Of a stretch of 64,000 bases of DNA, positions 9,061-16,764 are shown piece by piece. Source of the DNA: Elusimicrobiaceae bacterium (GTDB lineage: Bacteria > Elusimicrobiota > Elusimicrobia > Elusimicrobiales > Elusimicrobiaceae); assembly GCA_017475405.1 (NCBI GenBank), contig JAFVFN010000002.1, forward strand, positions 1 through 64,000, read 5' to 3'. Within the stretch, counting starts at the first letter, position 1. Every line of letters begins with the position of its first letter. The notes under the pieces were generated by a model. That model was given only the letters and a program-made list of their open reading frames with translations, searched no databases and was not told the origin of the DNA. A program made the translations under genes and the position numbers.

Positions 9061-9088
9061 ACAGCCCATCGGTTGATGGGCTGTTTCC
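9061..9088. terminator. Hairpin terminator between convergent etfA and pilin
   Basis: Perfect 10-bp stem ACAGCCCATC / GATGGGCTGT with GGTT loop, followed by TTTCCTT on the + strand. It lies between convergent genes and may serve both directions. Confidence 0.75.
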
Positions 9089-9135
9089 TTATATGAGCGG
9101 ATTTTATTTCTTAAGCGTTAAGTCTAAACTGGATA

Positions 9136-9621
9136 TTAAAAATAGGATTTGTAAAATCCGCTAGCCAAAACAACTTCATTTCCTGTTACTTTTTGGCAGA
9201 TGGCTTTGAGATTTGTTTTGGTTAAATCTGTAACACGACATTGACGAGTTCCTGTGAGCTCATTGGGGATTCCATAACTAGAGTGATGATCAAAATAAAT
9301 GGTATAACTTATATCTGGTAAGGAGGAATCAGTAACCACAACAGCTCCATGTCCCGTATCATTAGAGAATAAATCTGCTTTAATGGTTGAGGCGATGGGA
9401 ACTTCTATGTCCAACTCATCAAGACTATTGGCATAGGTTCCATTGGACAAAAAATATACTTCTTCTGCTTTATGAATGGCATCACCAGCAGTAATCATTC
9501 CAATATAGCGTGATTTCGCAACGGCCTGTTGATACTGTGGTACTGCTATGACAGCTAGAATTCCTATTATTAGTACAACAACGAGTAGTTCGATTAATGT
9601 AAATGCCTGATTATTTCTCAT
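9136..9621 (-). CDS. Type IV prepilin-like protein (leader-RNA class, copy A)
   Basis: [20 protein letters not shown]: short charged leader, mature Phe and Glu5, hydrophobic helix ending AVPQYQQAVAKSRYIGM. The globular domain carries KAEEVYFLSNGTYANSLDELD and ends with a Cys pair (RQCRVTD...KAICQKV). 161 residues. Translation starts at ATG 9621 with AAAAGGAG 7 nt upstream. It is a single-gene unit transcribed leftward from a TATAAT at 9888-9883. The roughly 226-nt untranslated leader belongs to the structured family also seen before the pilins at 42.3 and 51.6 kb. Expected location: inner membrane, then assembled pilus. Confidence 0.92.
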   Translation of the reverse strand: MRNNQAFTLIELLVVVLIIGILAVIAVPQYQQAVAKSRYIGMITAGDAIHKAEEVYFLSNGTYANSLDELDIEVPIASTIKADLFSNDTGHGAVVVTDSSLPDISYTIYFDHHSSYGIPNELTGTRQCRVTDLTKTNLKAICQKVTGNEVVLASGFYKSYF

Positions 9622-9641
9622 TTATATTCTCCTTTTAAATT

Positions 9642-9867
9642 TCTGTTTTTGGAGAACACAAACATAACGGCTGCTTGCGCCAAGTCTCTGATAGTGCTTA
9701 GTTATGCAAACAGCCGTAGCTCATATAGAAAACTATACGAACATTTGACACCGCTCTACCAAGGGATCGGCTCGGTATGGCAATGTCTAAATCAGCTGTT
9801 TTTGAACTATCAGAGATCCGGATTTCCCGGACACTCCTGCGCTTTGAAGCAGGACTCCAAAAACAGA
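9642..9867 (-). ncRNA. Structured pilin leader RNA, copy A
   Basis: Read on the minus strand from a TATAAT (9888-9883). Terminal helix P1 is TCTGTTTTTGGAG (9867-9855) with CTCCAAAAACAGA (9654-9642), 13 bp and perfect. Inside are hairpin P2 (CCTGC..GCAGG), hairpin P3 (TCCGG..CCGGA), a pseudoknot-type long helix TCTCTGATAG / CTATCAGAGA between + positions 9685-9694 and 9807-9816, and helix ACGGCTGTT / AGCAGCCGT (+9709-9717 with 9667-9675). The last two helices cross. The SD follows P1 directly. In this copy the last helix is not followed by a long T run. Confidence 0.7.
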
Positions 9868-9905
9868 GTAAATTGTACATACATTATAACATAAAACAGA
9901 AAAGT

Positions 9906-9935
9906 TTGTATTTAACAAGCATAAAAAGATACAAT
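9906..9935 (+). promoter_or_regulatory. Probable promoter of cinA
   Basis: TTGTAT (9906-9911), 18-nt spacer and TACAAT (9930-9935), 32 nt before the cinA ATG. It is back-to-back with the promoter of the leftward pilin leader. Confidence 0.5.
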
Positions 9936-9967
9936 AAAATAAATACCTTGCCGTATGGAGGGACCTT

Positions 9968-11209
9968 ATGAAAGCTGTTATTATTACCATTGGGGATGAA
10001 ATTTTACTGGGACAGATTTTGGATACAAACTCCCGCTTTATGGCGCGTGAGTTAACCAAATTAGGAGCCGAAACAGTTGAAATGCGTTCCGTAGCTGATG
10101 AGCGTAATGCTATCGTTCGAGCTATTAACGATGCTTCGTTGCACGCTGATGTTATTCTGCTGACCGGCGGATTGGGTCCTACTAAAGACGATTTAACTAA
10201 GAAAGTACTTGCTGAATATTTTGACTGCAAACTGGTGCAAAATGAGGAAGTATATCATTGGCTGGTAGAAATGTTTGCCGATATTCCCAGCCGGATGAAT
10301 AAATATAATATCTCGCAAGCTCTATTGCCGGAAAAATGTACCCCGCTTCGTAACCGCAAGGGTACAGCGAGCGGCATGTGGTTTGAACATAAAAATAAAG
10401 TATTGGTTTCTTTGCCGGGCGTACCGTTTGAAATGGAGTACCTCATGCACAACGAGGTATTGCCGCGGCTTAAAACCAAGTTTACAGACTTATTTTTACG
10501 TTTTAAAATGGTGACGGTGTTTGATGTACCGGAGTCGGAAATTGCCCTTAAACTTGCCGATTTTGAAGAAACCTTACTGGAAGGGATAAGTTTGGCATAT
10601 TTGCCCAGTGAAGGGTATGTGCGGCTTCGTTTAACAGCCAAGGGAAGTGCTGTGGAACAGTTGGAAAAAACGTATGAAAATTTACTAACGGCACTGCAGG
10701 ATTTGCCGTACCAACCGTCCAGTGAGGGAGACAGCCGGGAGGATTTACTTCGTCGCCTTAAAAATGCTGGCGTTACCGTGTCCTGTGCCGAGAGTTGTAC
10801 GGGGGGGACCATTGCTCATATAATTACCTCTATGCCCGGTGCTTCCGAATATTTTTTGGGAGGGGTAGTTTCTTACGCCAACGAGGTCAAACAACATGTA
10901 CTGGGCGTGAGTGCACATGATTTGGGAAAATACGGAGCGGTCAGTGAGCCCGTTGCCCGTCAAATGGCAGAGGGAGTACGTCGTTTACTGGGTACGCAAT
11001 ATGCGCTGGCTACTACGGGAGTGGCCGGACCCGATGGTGGTACGAAAGAAAAACCAGTCGGTACTATTTGGGTAGCCGTAGCGGGTCCCAACGGGACAGT
11101 CACGGAAAAGTTACTCATTTCTCATACCCGGGAGCGCAATATCGGACGTGGTTCGGTACATGCCATTCAGCTTTTACTTGCACAAATTGAAAAAGATAAG
11201 AGGTCTTAA
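9968..11209 (+). CDS. cinA: CinA-family nicotinamide-nucleotide amidase / competence-damage protein
   Basis: Two-domain CinA of 413 residues. The N-terminal MoaB/MogA-like domain has ITIGDEILLGQILDTNS and LTGGLGPTKDDLT. The C-terminal PncC-type amidase domain starts near residue 268, with CAESCTGGTIAHIIT, VVSYANEVKQHVLGV and TTGVAGPDGGTKEKPVGTI. The amidase domain deamidates NMN in pyridine-nucleotide recycling; the N-terminal domain in homologues has ADP-ribose pyrophosphatase-type activity. RBS GGAGGGA upstream. The next gene starts 2 nt after the stop, so the two are co-transcribed. Confidence 0.93.
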   Translation: MKAVIITIGDEILLGQILDTNSRFMARELTKLGAETVEMRSVADERNAIVRAINDASLHADVILLTGGLGPTKDDLTKKVLAEYFDCKLVQNEEVYHWLVEMFADIPSRMNKYNISQALLPEKCTPLRNRKGTASGMWFEHKNKVLVSLPGVPFEMEYLMHNEVLPRLKTKFTDLFLRFKMVTVFDVPESEIALKLADFEETLLEGISLAYLPSEGYVRLRLTAKGSAVEQLEKTYENLLTALQDLPYQPSSEGDSREDLLRRLKNAGVTVSCAESCTGGTIAHIITSMPGASEYFLGGVVSYANEVKQHVLGVSAHDLGKYGAVSEPVARQMAEGVRRLLGTQYALATTGVAGPDGGTKEKPVGTIWVAVAGPNGTVTEKLLISHTRERNIGRGSVHAIQLLLAQIEKDKRS

Positions 11210-11211
11210 TT

Positions 11212-11988
11212 ATGGAAGAAACATTACAAGAAAGAATTTTTAATGTCGGTTTGATTGCCGGGATCCCTGCTGCCAGTGAAGATCGTACGTTAAATGCGAT
11301 TAAGGCACTGAGAGTCGGAGAGATCCATGCGGTTATTTTCCCGTGGAACAAACAATTGCTTCCCATGCTGGGGAAGATTCGTATTACGTTTCCTAAAGTA
11401 CTTATCGGTGTGCAGGGGCCATGGGCACAGGTCAGCGATGCCTTGGAGCTCGGAGCAGATTTTGTGGCTTCGGATTTACCGGAAGGGGAAAAAGATGCCC
11501 GATGTTTCAAACGTGAAGGGAATGCCTTATTAACTTCCGATCAAAAAGAAATCGCCCAATGCAATAATAAACTCGTTTTTGCCGCGGATTTACACAAAGG
11601 AGCTTGGGACATAATTACGCAACGCGCTCACGCGGCTATTGAAGAAATGCTCGGTTTTAATCTTCGTCATGTCGGCATTAATCATGCCAATGAAAAAGAA
11701 GCTACTCAAACTGCCGACTTTTTTGAGAAAACATTTGGTTTTACTAAAGAAGATAAGGGCGGGGCATATTTTGCCGCTACATATATTGAGGCCATGAAAA
11801 AACCGTTTCACGGTATGCACGGTCATATTGCCATTGCAACCAATAATGCGGCCCGGGCTGCTTGGTATTTACAGCAACGCGGTACGGCACTGAACTGGAA
11901 AACGGCGGATTACACGGATGGCATATTACGTGTGATTTACTTGCAGGATGAAGTGGCTGGTTTTGCCGTACATATCGTACAAAAATAA
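11212..11988 (+). CDS. KDPG/KHG aldolase-like protein with C-terminal VOC domain
   Basis: 258 residues. The first part (RIFNVGLIAGIPA...GVQGPWAQVSDALELGADFVASD) has the spacing of a class I KDPG/KHG aldolase TIM barrel. It is short, and the usual Lys-FPA Schiff-base segment is represented only by NKLVFAAD. The second part (about residues 145-258: LRHVGINHANEKEATQTADF, MHGHIAIATNNAARAAWYLQ, YLQDEVAGFAVHIV) looks like a vicinal-oxygen-chelate/glyoxalase domain. Fused aldolase-VOC proteins of this order are known. Substrate is uncertain; aldolase activity may be degenerate. It follows cinA by 2 nt with GAGG as RBS. Confidence 0.6.
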   Translation: MEETLQERIFNVGLIAGIPAASEDRTLNAIKALRVGEIHAVIFPWNKQLLPMLGKIRITFPKVLIGVQGPWAQVSDALELGADFVASDLPEGEKDARCFKREGNALLTSDQKEIAQCNNKLVFAADLHKGAWDIITQRAHAAIEEMLGFNLRHVGINHANEKEATQTADFFEKTFGFTKEDKGGAYFAATYIEAMKKPFHGMHGHIAIATNNAARAAWYLQQRGTALNWKTADYTDGILRVIYLQDEVAGFAVHIVQK

Positions 11989-11996
11989 AAAAGATA

Positions 11997-12025
11997 TTGA
12001 AATGTGTTGCACAAAATGATATACT
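11997..12025 (+). promoter_or_regulatory. Promoter of tRNA-Arg
   Basis: TTGAAA (11997-12002), 17-nt spacer, TATACT (12020-12025), 32 nt before the mature tRNA 5' end. It begins immediately after the preceding stop codon. Confidence 0.75.
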
Positions 12026-12057
12026 AATTAGGTAGTGAAATTGTGTAACCGATTTAC

Positions 12058-12129
12058 GCGCCCATAGCTCAATGGATAGAGTGTCAGCCTGCGGAGCTGA
12101 AGATACAAGTTCGATTCCTGTTGGGCGCA
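12058..12129 (+). tRNA. tRNA-Arg (anticodon GCG)
   Basis: Full cloverleaf. The acceptor GCGCCCA pairs perfectly with TGGGCGC. The D stem is GCTC/GAGT, the anticodon stem TCAGC/GCTGA with loop CTGCGGA (anticodon GCG, reading CGC/CGU), and the T arm ACAAG-TTCGATT-CCTGT with one A-C mismatch. Discriminator is A; CCA is not encoded. A GCG anticodon is less common than the inosine-modified ACG form in bacteria. Confidence 0.92.
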
Positions 12130-12143
12130 CGTCTTAAGAAATT

Positions 12144-12173
12144 TCCGCTCTCTTTTTGAGAGCGGATTTTTTT
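12144..12173 (+). terminator. Terminator after tRNA-Arg
   Basis: 9-bp GC-rich stem TCCGCTCTC / GAGAGCGGA, T5 loop, then seven T residues. Strong intrinsic terminator. Confidence 0.9.
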
Positions 12174-12181
12174 ATCATTTC

Positions 12182-12340
12182 TCGACGATAAATCCCCAAT
12201 TTTTACTCACTTTTCTAAAACCCGAAAAATCACCCAATTTTGGCACAAAATGGCAGAATTTTGGACACTATAATTCCCTCATTTTTTCGACGATAAATAA
12301 TAATCCGTGAGTAAAATTTTGGACACTTTTTGGCACAAAA
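12182..12340. repeat. Non-coding region of interleaved short repeats
   Basis: No gene is seen from 12174 to 12562. The first part contains TCGACGATAAAT twice (12182-12193, 12287-12298), TTTTACTCAC and its inverse GTGAGTAAAA (12201-12210, 12307-12316), a TTTTGGCACAAAA-like word twice, and TTTTGGACACT twice (12259-12269, 12317-12327). It looks like a decayed stack of the TGGACACTATA repeat family. Confidence 0.5.
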
Positions 12341-12452
12341 ACTGAAAGTATAAGAAAAGTTCGATGCGTTCTTTAGCCATAGAACTTTTATACTCTTCGA
12401 CGAGAACCTGTCACTAATAAGCAAGATAAGCAACAAGAACTATAAAGAGCAA

Positions 12453-12553
12453 GGACAGAGTTTGGACACTATAACCTCTAACACACCTGCTACAAGAGCG
12501 CATAGAACTGTCCGGATTTATAGTGTCCATTCTACATACTTGTGGACACTATA
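12453..12553 (+). repeat. 101-bp composite repeat, left copy (island boundary candidate)
   Basis: Begins GGACAGAGTTTGGACACTAT and ends with the 35-bp inverted repeat TATAGTGTCC-N15-GGACACTATA (12519-12553). A same-length, same-orientation relative lies at 22816-22916. The ends match well and the middle has diverged. The two copies bracket the AT-rich accessory segment. Confidence 0.55.
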
Positions 12554-12562
12554 AAGCAACTT

Positions 12563-13496
12563 TCATTTTTGTTCGTCTTCAACTCGAATAATTTTTGACG
12601 ATGAGAACTTTTGGTTCAGTTTGTATCTGATAAAATTTAGGCGTTCATTTTTGAGCTGTAATATTAGAATGTAAGGATTTTTGAAAATAGAATTTATTAA
12701 TAGTTCTAAATGTTTTGGTTTCGTTACTCTATGCTTTTCATAATCAATTGAAGATACAGCCCCAGTAACAATATCTGGATACTGAATGAACATATCAAAA
12801 TCAAATTCCCGAGATCTCTTTTTCCATCCCTACGCCTAGAGATGGGATAGAGCTACGGCGTCCTCTGATTAAATTTGTAACAAATATATTGATGAGATCA
12901 AAAATAGCCCCATCTCCAACTTCCAATATTGCATCCCTATCCGAAATCCATCGTATGCGTTTCGCAGAATGTTTAATACTTAAAAACTCAATAATTTGAG
13001 AAATCACATTTGCGACCAATGAGACGTTTTTAAGCACATTATGATTTTTGTTTTTTCGTTTTAAATACTCACGAAACATTTTAATACGTTGCGTCATTGC
13101 CGGAGGCACGTTTGTGTAATTGTCACATACATATTTAACCGTATCCTGCAGATTATTAACAATTTCTGCTTTATTAATATCACTTAGAACCATCGAAATT
13201 GTAAAGAATTTTTTGTAATCTCGTAGAAATATTAAAGTCTCTTCAGGCACAGTCCCAATATTTTTAAAATCCCTTGGTAGTGCCTCGCCAAGCTGTTTCC
13301 CTAATACATATAAATCTTGCATAGACGAAATGGTAAATGTCATGCAAGCATTTTTATGTGGGTCATCAAGACAGTAGTCACTTAATATGAGCCATTCTGA
13401 TGGGATTTTCCCTAATTTCCGAGATAACATACGTTTATACTTACCCCATTGTTTCATAATATTCTTATGATGAGACAGTTCGGTCTTTGTGTTCAT
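12563..13496 (-). pseudogene. Frameshifted gene of unknown function (about 310 codons)
   Basis: Two minus-strand frames join at about 12815-12825. The first (from ATG 13496) runs to GVGMEKEISGI and stops; the second continues without a gap as REFDFDMFIQYPDIVTGAVS and ends at 12563. Shifting by one base in the A5 run gives a continuous protein of about 310 residues, so this is one gene with an indel. The first frame ends in a region with ISDRDAILEVGDGAIFDL. That and IQYPDIVTGAVS faintly recall the C-terminal IQxADxxAGA signature of DUF3800-type RNase H-like proteins, which is speculative. It is AT-rich like the rest of the island and is divergent from the methylase gene. Function unknown. Confidence 0.55.
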
Positions 13497-13498
13497 AT

Positions 13499-13525
13499 AA
13501 GTATTTTACAATACTTAAAATACTT
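13499..13525. promoter_or_regulatory. Inverted repeat in promoter region of the 13.5-kb gene
   Basis: Perfect 10-bp arms AAGTATTTTA / TAAAATACTT separated by 7 nt, just upstream of the leftward start codon (13496) and adjoining a TATAAT-like element (13523-13530 region). Its position suits an operator. Confidence 0.5.
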
Positions 13526-13654
13526 ATAATTAAACGCAAAATATATATAATCGCAATAATTTCACATGTGCTTACAATATGTTAAAATGGAATTGATATT
13601 GCTATTGTTCTAAACCTAGAATAAAAAGCTATAATATGGGTAAGCGAGGTTTTT

Positions 13655-14719
13655 ATGCAAGGATATCTTACGACCAAAGAAGCAGCTGAAAAATGGAATA
13701 TCTCTCAACGACGGGTACTAGTGTTCTGCCAAGACAACCGTATTCCGGAGTTAAGCCGTATTGGAAACATGTGGCTTATCCCATCCAATACCCCCAAACC
13801 TGCCGATAACCGCCACTTGCGCTATGTAGACACAAGAACTGTTGCCAAACCGTTCTTAAAATGGGCTGGCGGCAAAACCCAACTCCTTGAGGATATCAAT
13901 AAACGTATATCAAAATTATCTCGTTTTGAGAAATATGCAGAACCGTTTGTTGGTGGCGGAGCCGTTCTTTTCCATGTCCTTGCTAATTACCCTGTTAAGC
14001 AGGCATATATTAGCGATATCAATGCCGACCTTATCAATACCTATGTGATGGTTAAAACTCAGGTAGAAAAATTAATCAAAACGCTTTCCAGTATTGAAAA
14101 AGAATTTTTAGGTCAGAACGAAGCACAACGCAAAACATATTATTATCAAAAACGAGATAGGTTTAATACGTTGGTGGCTAAACAGCAAGCCCAAGAAATT
14201 GAAAAAGCGGCTTTGTTTATCTTCTTAAACCATGCCTGCTTCAACGGATTGTACCGTGTTAATCGCAAAGGTGAGTTTAATGTGCCAATGGGTTCTTACA
14301 AAAACCCGCTTATTTGTGATGCCGACAATCTACGCAAAGTATCTAAACTCCTGCAAAAAGTAGAAATTGTGTGTGCCGATTACAAAGAATCTATGGCTTT
14401 TATTGATAAAAAGACCATGGTTTATTTTGACCCACCCTATCGGCCCCTTACACAAACGGCTAGTTTTACTTCCTATACGAAGGAAGAGTTTGACGACAAT
14501 GCTCAAATTGAACTGGCGCATTATGTGGAAAAAGTGCATTCTAAACATGCCAAGATTTTACTGAGTAATTCTGATCCGCACAATGTAAATCCTAAGGACT
14601 CCTTCTTCGATAAGCTATATAGTGCTTTTAATATTGAAAGAGTGCTTGCTTCCCGCATGATTAACTGCAAAGATACTGCTCGTGGGAAAATAAAAGAACT
14701 TTTGATTGCAAATTTTTAG
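13655..14719 (+). CDS. Dam-family (DpnM-type) adenine methyltransferase with N-terminal HTH
   Basis: D12-class N6-adenine methyltransferase: KPFLKWAGGKTQLL (SAM-binding FxGxG-like motif I equivalent), EPFVGGGAVLF, NHACFNGLYRVNRKGEFNVP and catalytic DPPYRPL. About 60 N-terminal residues precede this, with a MerR/excisionase-type HTH (YLTTKEAAEKWNISQRRVLVFCQDNRIP), an unusual extension that could make the enzyme autoregulatory. The expected target is GATC because the DpnII-like nuclease gene follows. Start ATG 13655 has GCGAGG upstream. The stop at 14719 lies inside the RBS of the nuclease gene, indicating coupling. Confidence 0.9.
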   Translation: MQGYLTTKEAAEKWNISQRRVLVFCQDNRIPELSRIGNMWLIPSNTPKPADNRHLRYVDTRTVAKPFLKWAGGKTQLLEDINKRISKLSRFEKYAEPFVGGGAVLFHVLANYPVKQAYISDINADLINTYVMVKTQVEKLIKTLSSIEKEFLGQNEAQRKTYYYQKRDRFNTLVAKQQAQEIEKAALFIFLNHACFNGLYRVNRKGEFNVPMGSYKNPLICDADNLRKVSKLLQKVEIVCADYKESMAFIDKKTMVYFDPPYRPLTQTASFTSYTKEEFDDNAQIELAHYVEKVHSKHAKILLSNSDPHNVNPKDSFFDKLYSAFNIERVLASRMINCKDTARGKIKELLIANF

Positions 14720-14729
14720 GAGAGAACAA

Positions 14730-15605
14730 ATGACTCGTGATTTTAATACATGGCTGTCTCATTTCAAAACTTCTATTGCTACTTACGATTATTACGTGGA
14801 CTTCCCCAAAGTTTATCAGAATATTGATTCTATAAAGGTGGAATTAAATATTTTAAACACTCTTATTGGACATTCGGATATTGAGAATGAATTTATCCGG
14901 TTGGTGGAGAAATACCCTGAAGTGTTAAAATGCGTTCCTTTGCTTCTTGCCGTACGCGGAAAAGAAGTAGAGATTACGGATGAAAAAGGTTCCCGTATCT
15001 ATCGGTTTGATAAAATTGCATCTACTCCACAGGAATATGCGGAGTTTATGCGAAAATCGGGCCTTTTTAGCCTTTTACAGCGACATTTAGTGAGCAACCT
15101 GGTAGATTATGCCACCGGAGTAGAAACGGGATTAGATTCTAATGGACGCAAAAATCGTGGCGGTCATTTAATGGAACATGTCGTAGAGTCCCATTTACAA
15201 AAATCCGGTATTACCAAGGGAGACGATAATGCGCCCAAGTCCTATTATTCGGAAATGTACATAAGTGAAATACAAAAAAAATGGGGCATTGATTTATCAG
15301 CTATTTCTAATCGGGGAAAAGCCGAGAAACGCTTCGATTTCGTAGTCAAAACACCCAAGATGATTTACGGTATAGAAACGAACTTTTATGCAAGCGGTGG
15401 GTCCAAACTCAACGAAACCGCTCGCAGTTATAAAACATTGGCTTTGGAAGCCAACAATATCCCTGGATTTACGTTTGTATGGTTTACTGATGGGAAAGGA
15501 TGGACTTCTGCCCGAAACAATTTAGAAGAAACTTTTGATATATTGACGCATTTGTATAGCATTAAAGACATGGAAGACGGCATTATGGACAAATTGTTTA
15601 AATAA
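14730..15605 (+). CDS. DpnII-family type II restriction endonuclease (GATC)
   Basis: 291 residues. Recognisable DpnII/MboI-family features: LLLAVRGKEVEITDEKGSR, YRFDKIASTPQEYAEFMRKS GLF, RGGHLMEHVVESHLQK, KRFDFVVKTPKMIYGIETNF with the D...E-x-N-like active-site arrangement, and GFTFVWFTDGKGW. It cleaves unmethylated GATC as the nuclease of the restriction-modification pair. The start is ATG 14730, with AGGAGAG at 14718-14724; an upstream in-frame TTG (14706) lies in the methylase gene. GATC sites are present in the window, consistent with protection by methylation. Confidence 0.9.
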   Translation: MTRDFNTWLSHFKTSIATYDYYVDFPKVYQNIDSIKVELNILNTLIGHSDIENEFIRLVEKYPEVLKCVPLLLAVRGKEVEITDEKGSRIYRFDKIASTPQEYAEFMRKSGLFSLLQRHLVSNLVDYATGVETGLDSNGRKNRGGHLMEHVVESHLQKSGITKGDDNAPKSYYSEMYISEIQKKWGIDLSAISNRGKAEKRFDFVVKTPKMIYGIETNFYASGGSKLNETARSYKTLALEANNIPGFTFVWFTDGKGWTSARNNLEETFDILTHLYSIKDMEDGIMDKLFK

Positions 15606-15606
15606 T

Positions 15607-16356
15607 ATGGCAAAAAAGAAAAAAGAAAAAGCCCTCGAACCGAAAGATTTTGAGTTAGAAACCAATACCGTGTGGAGTTTTAAGAAACGCGGCGATTGGG
15701 CTACCCATGATGCTAAATATCGGGGTAATTGGTCTCCGTTTATCCCTAGAAATATCATTCTGCGCTATTCCAAGCCAGGGGACATGATTTTAGACCCGTT
15801 TATCGGTAGTGGAACGACCTTGGTGGAAGCAAAACTCTTGGGCCGTAATGGGATTGGGATTGATATTAACCCCGAAGCGACCAAATTAGCTCGCAAACAC
15901 TTAAAATTCGAGTGTAAGAAGCCCGGCAAGGTGGTAGTAAGATTGGGCGACGCTAGGAATTTAAAAGGTGTACTAAATGAAAGCATTGATTTAATTGCGG
16001 CACATCCTCCTTATGCCAATATTATTCAGTATAGTGAAGATATTGATGGCGATTTATCTCACTTCACAGTAAAGGAGTTTTTGCCGGAAATAAAGAAAGT
16101 AGCCGATTCATGCTATCGGGTTCTTAAAAAAGATAAGTTTTGTTCAATTCTTATTGGCGATACGCGTAAAAAAGGATGCGTAATTCCATTAGGATTCCAA
16201 GTAATGCAACAGTTTGTGAGTGCAGGATTTACTCTCAAAGAAATCATCATTAAGGAACAGCACAATTGTAAGGCAACTGGCTACTGGAAAACGAATAGTA
16301 TTAAATACAACTTTTTACTGCTTGCCCACGAGTATTTGTTTGTTTTTAAGAAGTGA
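15607..16356 (+). CDS. Second DNA methyltransferase of the DpnII-type locus
   Basis: 249 residues, beta-class order. After a Lys-rich start comes VWSFKKRGDWATHDAKYRGN, then the SAM site ILDPFIGSGTTLVEAKLLGR and GIDINPEA. The catalytic motif IV is AHPPY rather than the more usual DPPY, a variation known in some N4/N6 methylases. It starts 1 nt after the nuclease stop, so it is in the same operon. In DpnII systems a second methylase protects single-stranded or hemimethylated DNA; that role is inferred here from position. Confidence 0.85.
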   Translation: MAKKKKEKALEPKDFELETNTVWSFKKRGDWATHDAKYRGNWSPFIPRNIILRYSKPGDMILDPFIGSGTTLVEAKLLGRNGIGIDINPEATKLARKHLKFECKKPGKVVVRLGDARNLKGVLNESIDLIAAHPPYANIIQYSEDIDGDLSHFTVKEFLPEIKKVADSCYRVLKKDKFCSILIGDTRKKGCVIPLGFQVMQQFVSAGFTLKEIIIKEQHNCKATGYWKTNSIKYNFLLLAHEYLFVFKK

Positions 16357-16358
16357 TT

Positions 16359-16612
16359 TTAAGGTTTTGGAATACCTGACCAAAGCATCTCCCGTCCCGA
16401 ATAATTCCAATAGCGTATATCCTGCTCTATAAAAAGCCATTTAAGCGTTTTTAGAATCATATCTGTCGGAAACCCTTGTGAGAAACAGATATTTTTATAC
16501 TCGGATTCTTCAATATCATGGCAGGTATAAACTTTTTCTAGAATGGAATAAAATCTTTCATCGTCTCAAAATCTTGATGCTGCGTCGAACCAGGTTTGAA
16601 AGGATTAGCCAT
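16359..16612 (-). pseudogene. Small conserved-looking gene with one frameshift, convergent to the R-M operon
   Basis: Minus strand. ATG 16612 opens MANPFKPGSTQHQDFE, which stops after 24 codons. The next frame runs DDERFYSILEKVYTCHDIEE, then NICFSQGFPTDMILKTLKWL, FIEQDIRYWNYSGREMLW and SGIPKP to the stop at 16359. One lost base near 16565 separates them. The restored protein has about 84 residues with strong amphipathic and aromatic character. Not recognised; its position next to the DpnII-type genes suggests a restriction-modification accessory or regulator. The 3' ends of the two genes almost touch. The remaining stretch to 16764 holds only the promoter of the next gene. Confidence 0.55.
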
Positions 16613-16764
16613 AAAAAGCCCCCAAATATAGATATCCAAAATTGTATCAAATCTTTATTGGATTGATAGAAATTTAGCATCGAAACAAAGGATAGGATCT
16701 TAATTTCAACAAAACATATGGTCTTTAAATTGTCGATAAAAATAAAGTTTTGTATAGTAAAAGT

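Noticed and set aside
9642..9867. Leader copies as a MITE or insertion element
   Set aside because: The ends are inverted repeats, but the copies share orientation with the pilin, end at its SD, lack target duplications and covary in stems. RNA function fits better, though recombination use cannot be excluded.
9649..9894. Small + frame inside pilin leader A
   Set aside because: It is antisense to the structured RNA and shows no homology or RBS.
12058..12200. tRNA-Arg as the integration site of the accessory island
   Set aside because: No copy of the tRNA 3' end was found near the recombinase or at the island's right end.
16478..16666. A + strand frame after the second methylase
   Set aside because: It lies antisense to the better-supported minus-strand gene, with no RBS or recognisable composition.
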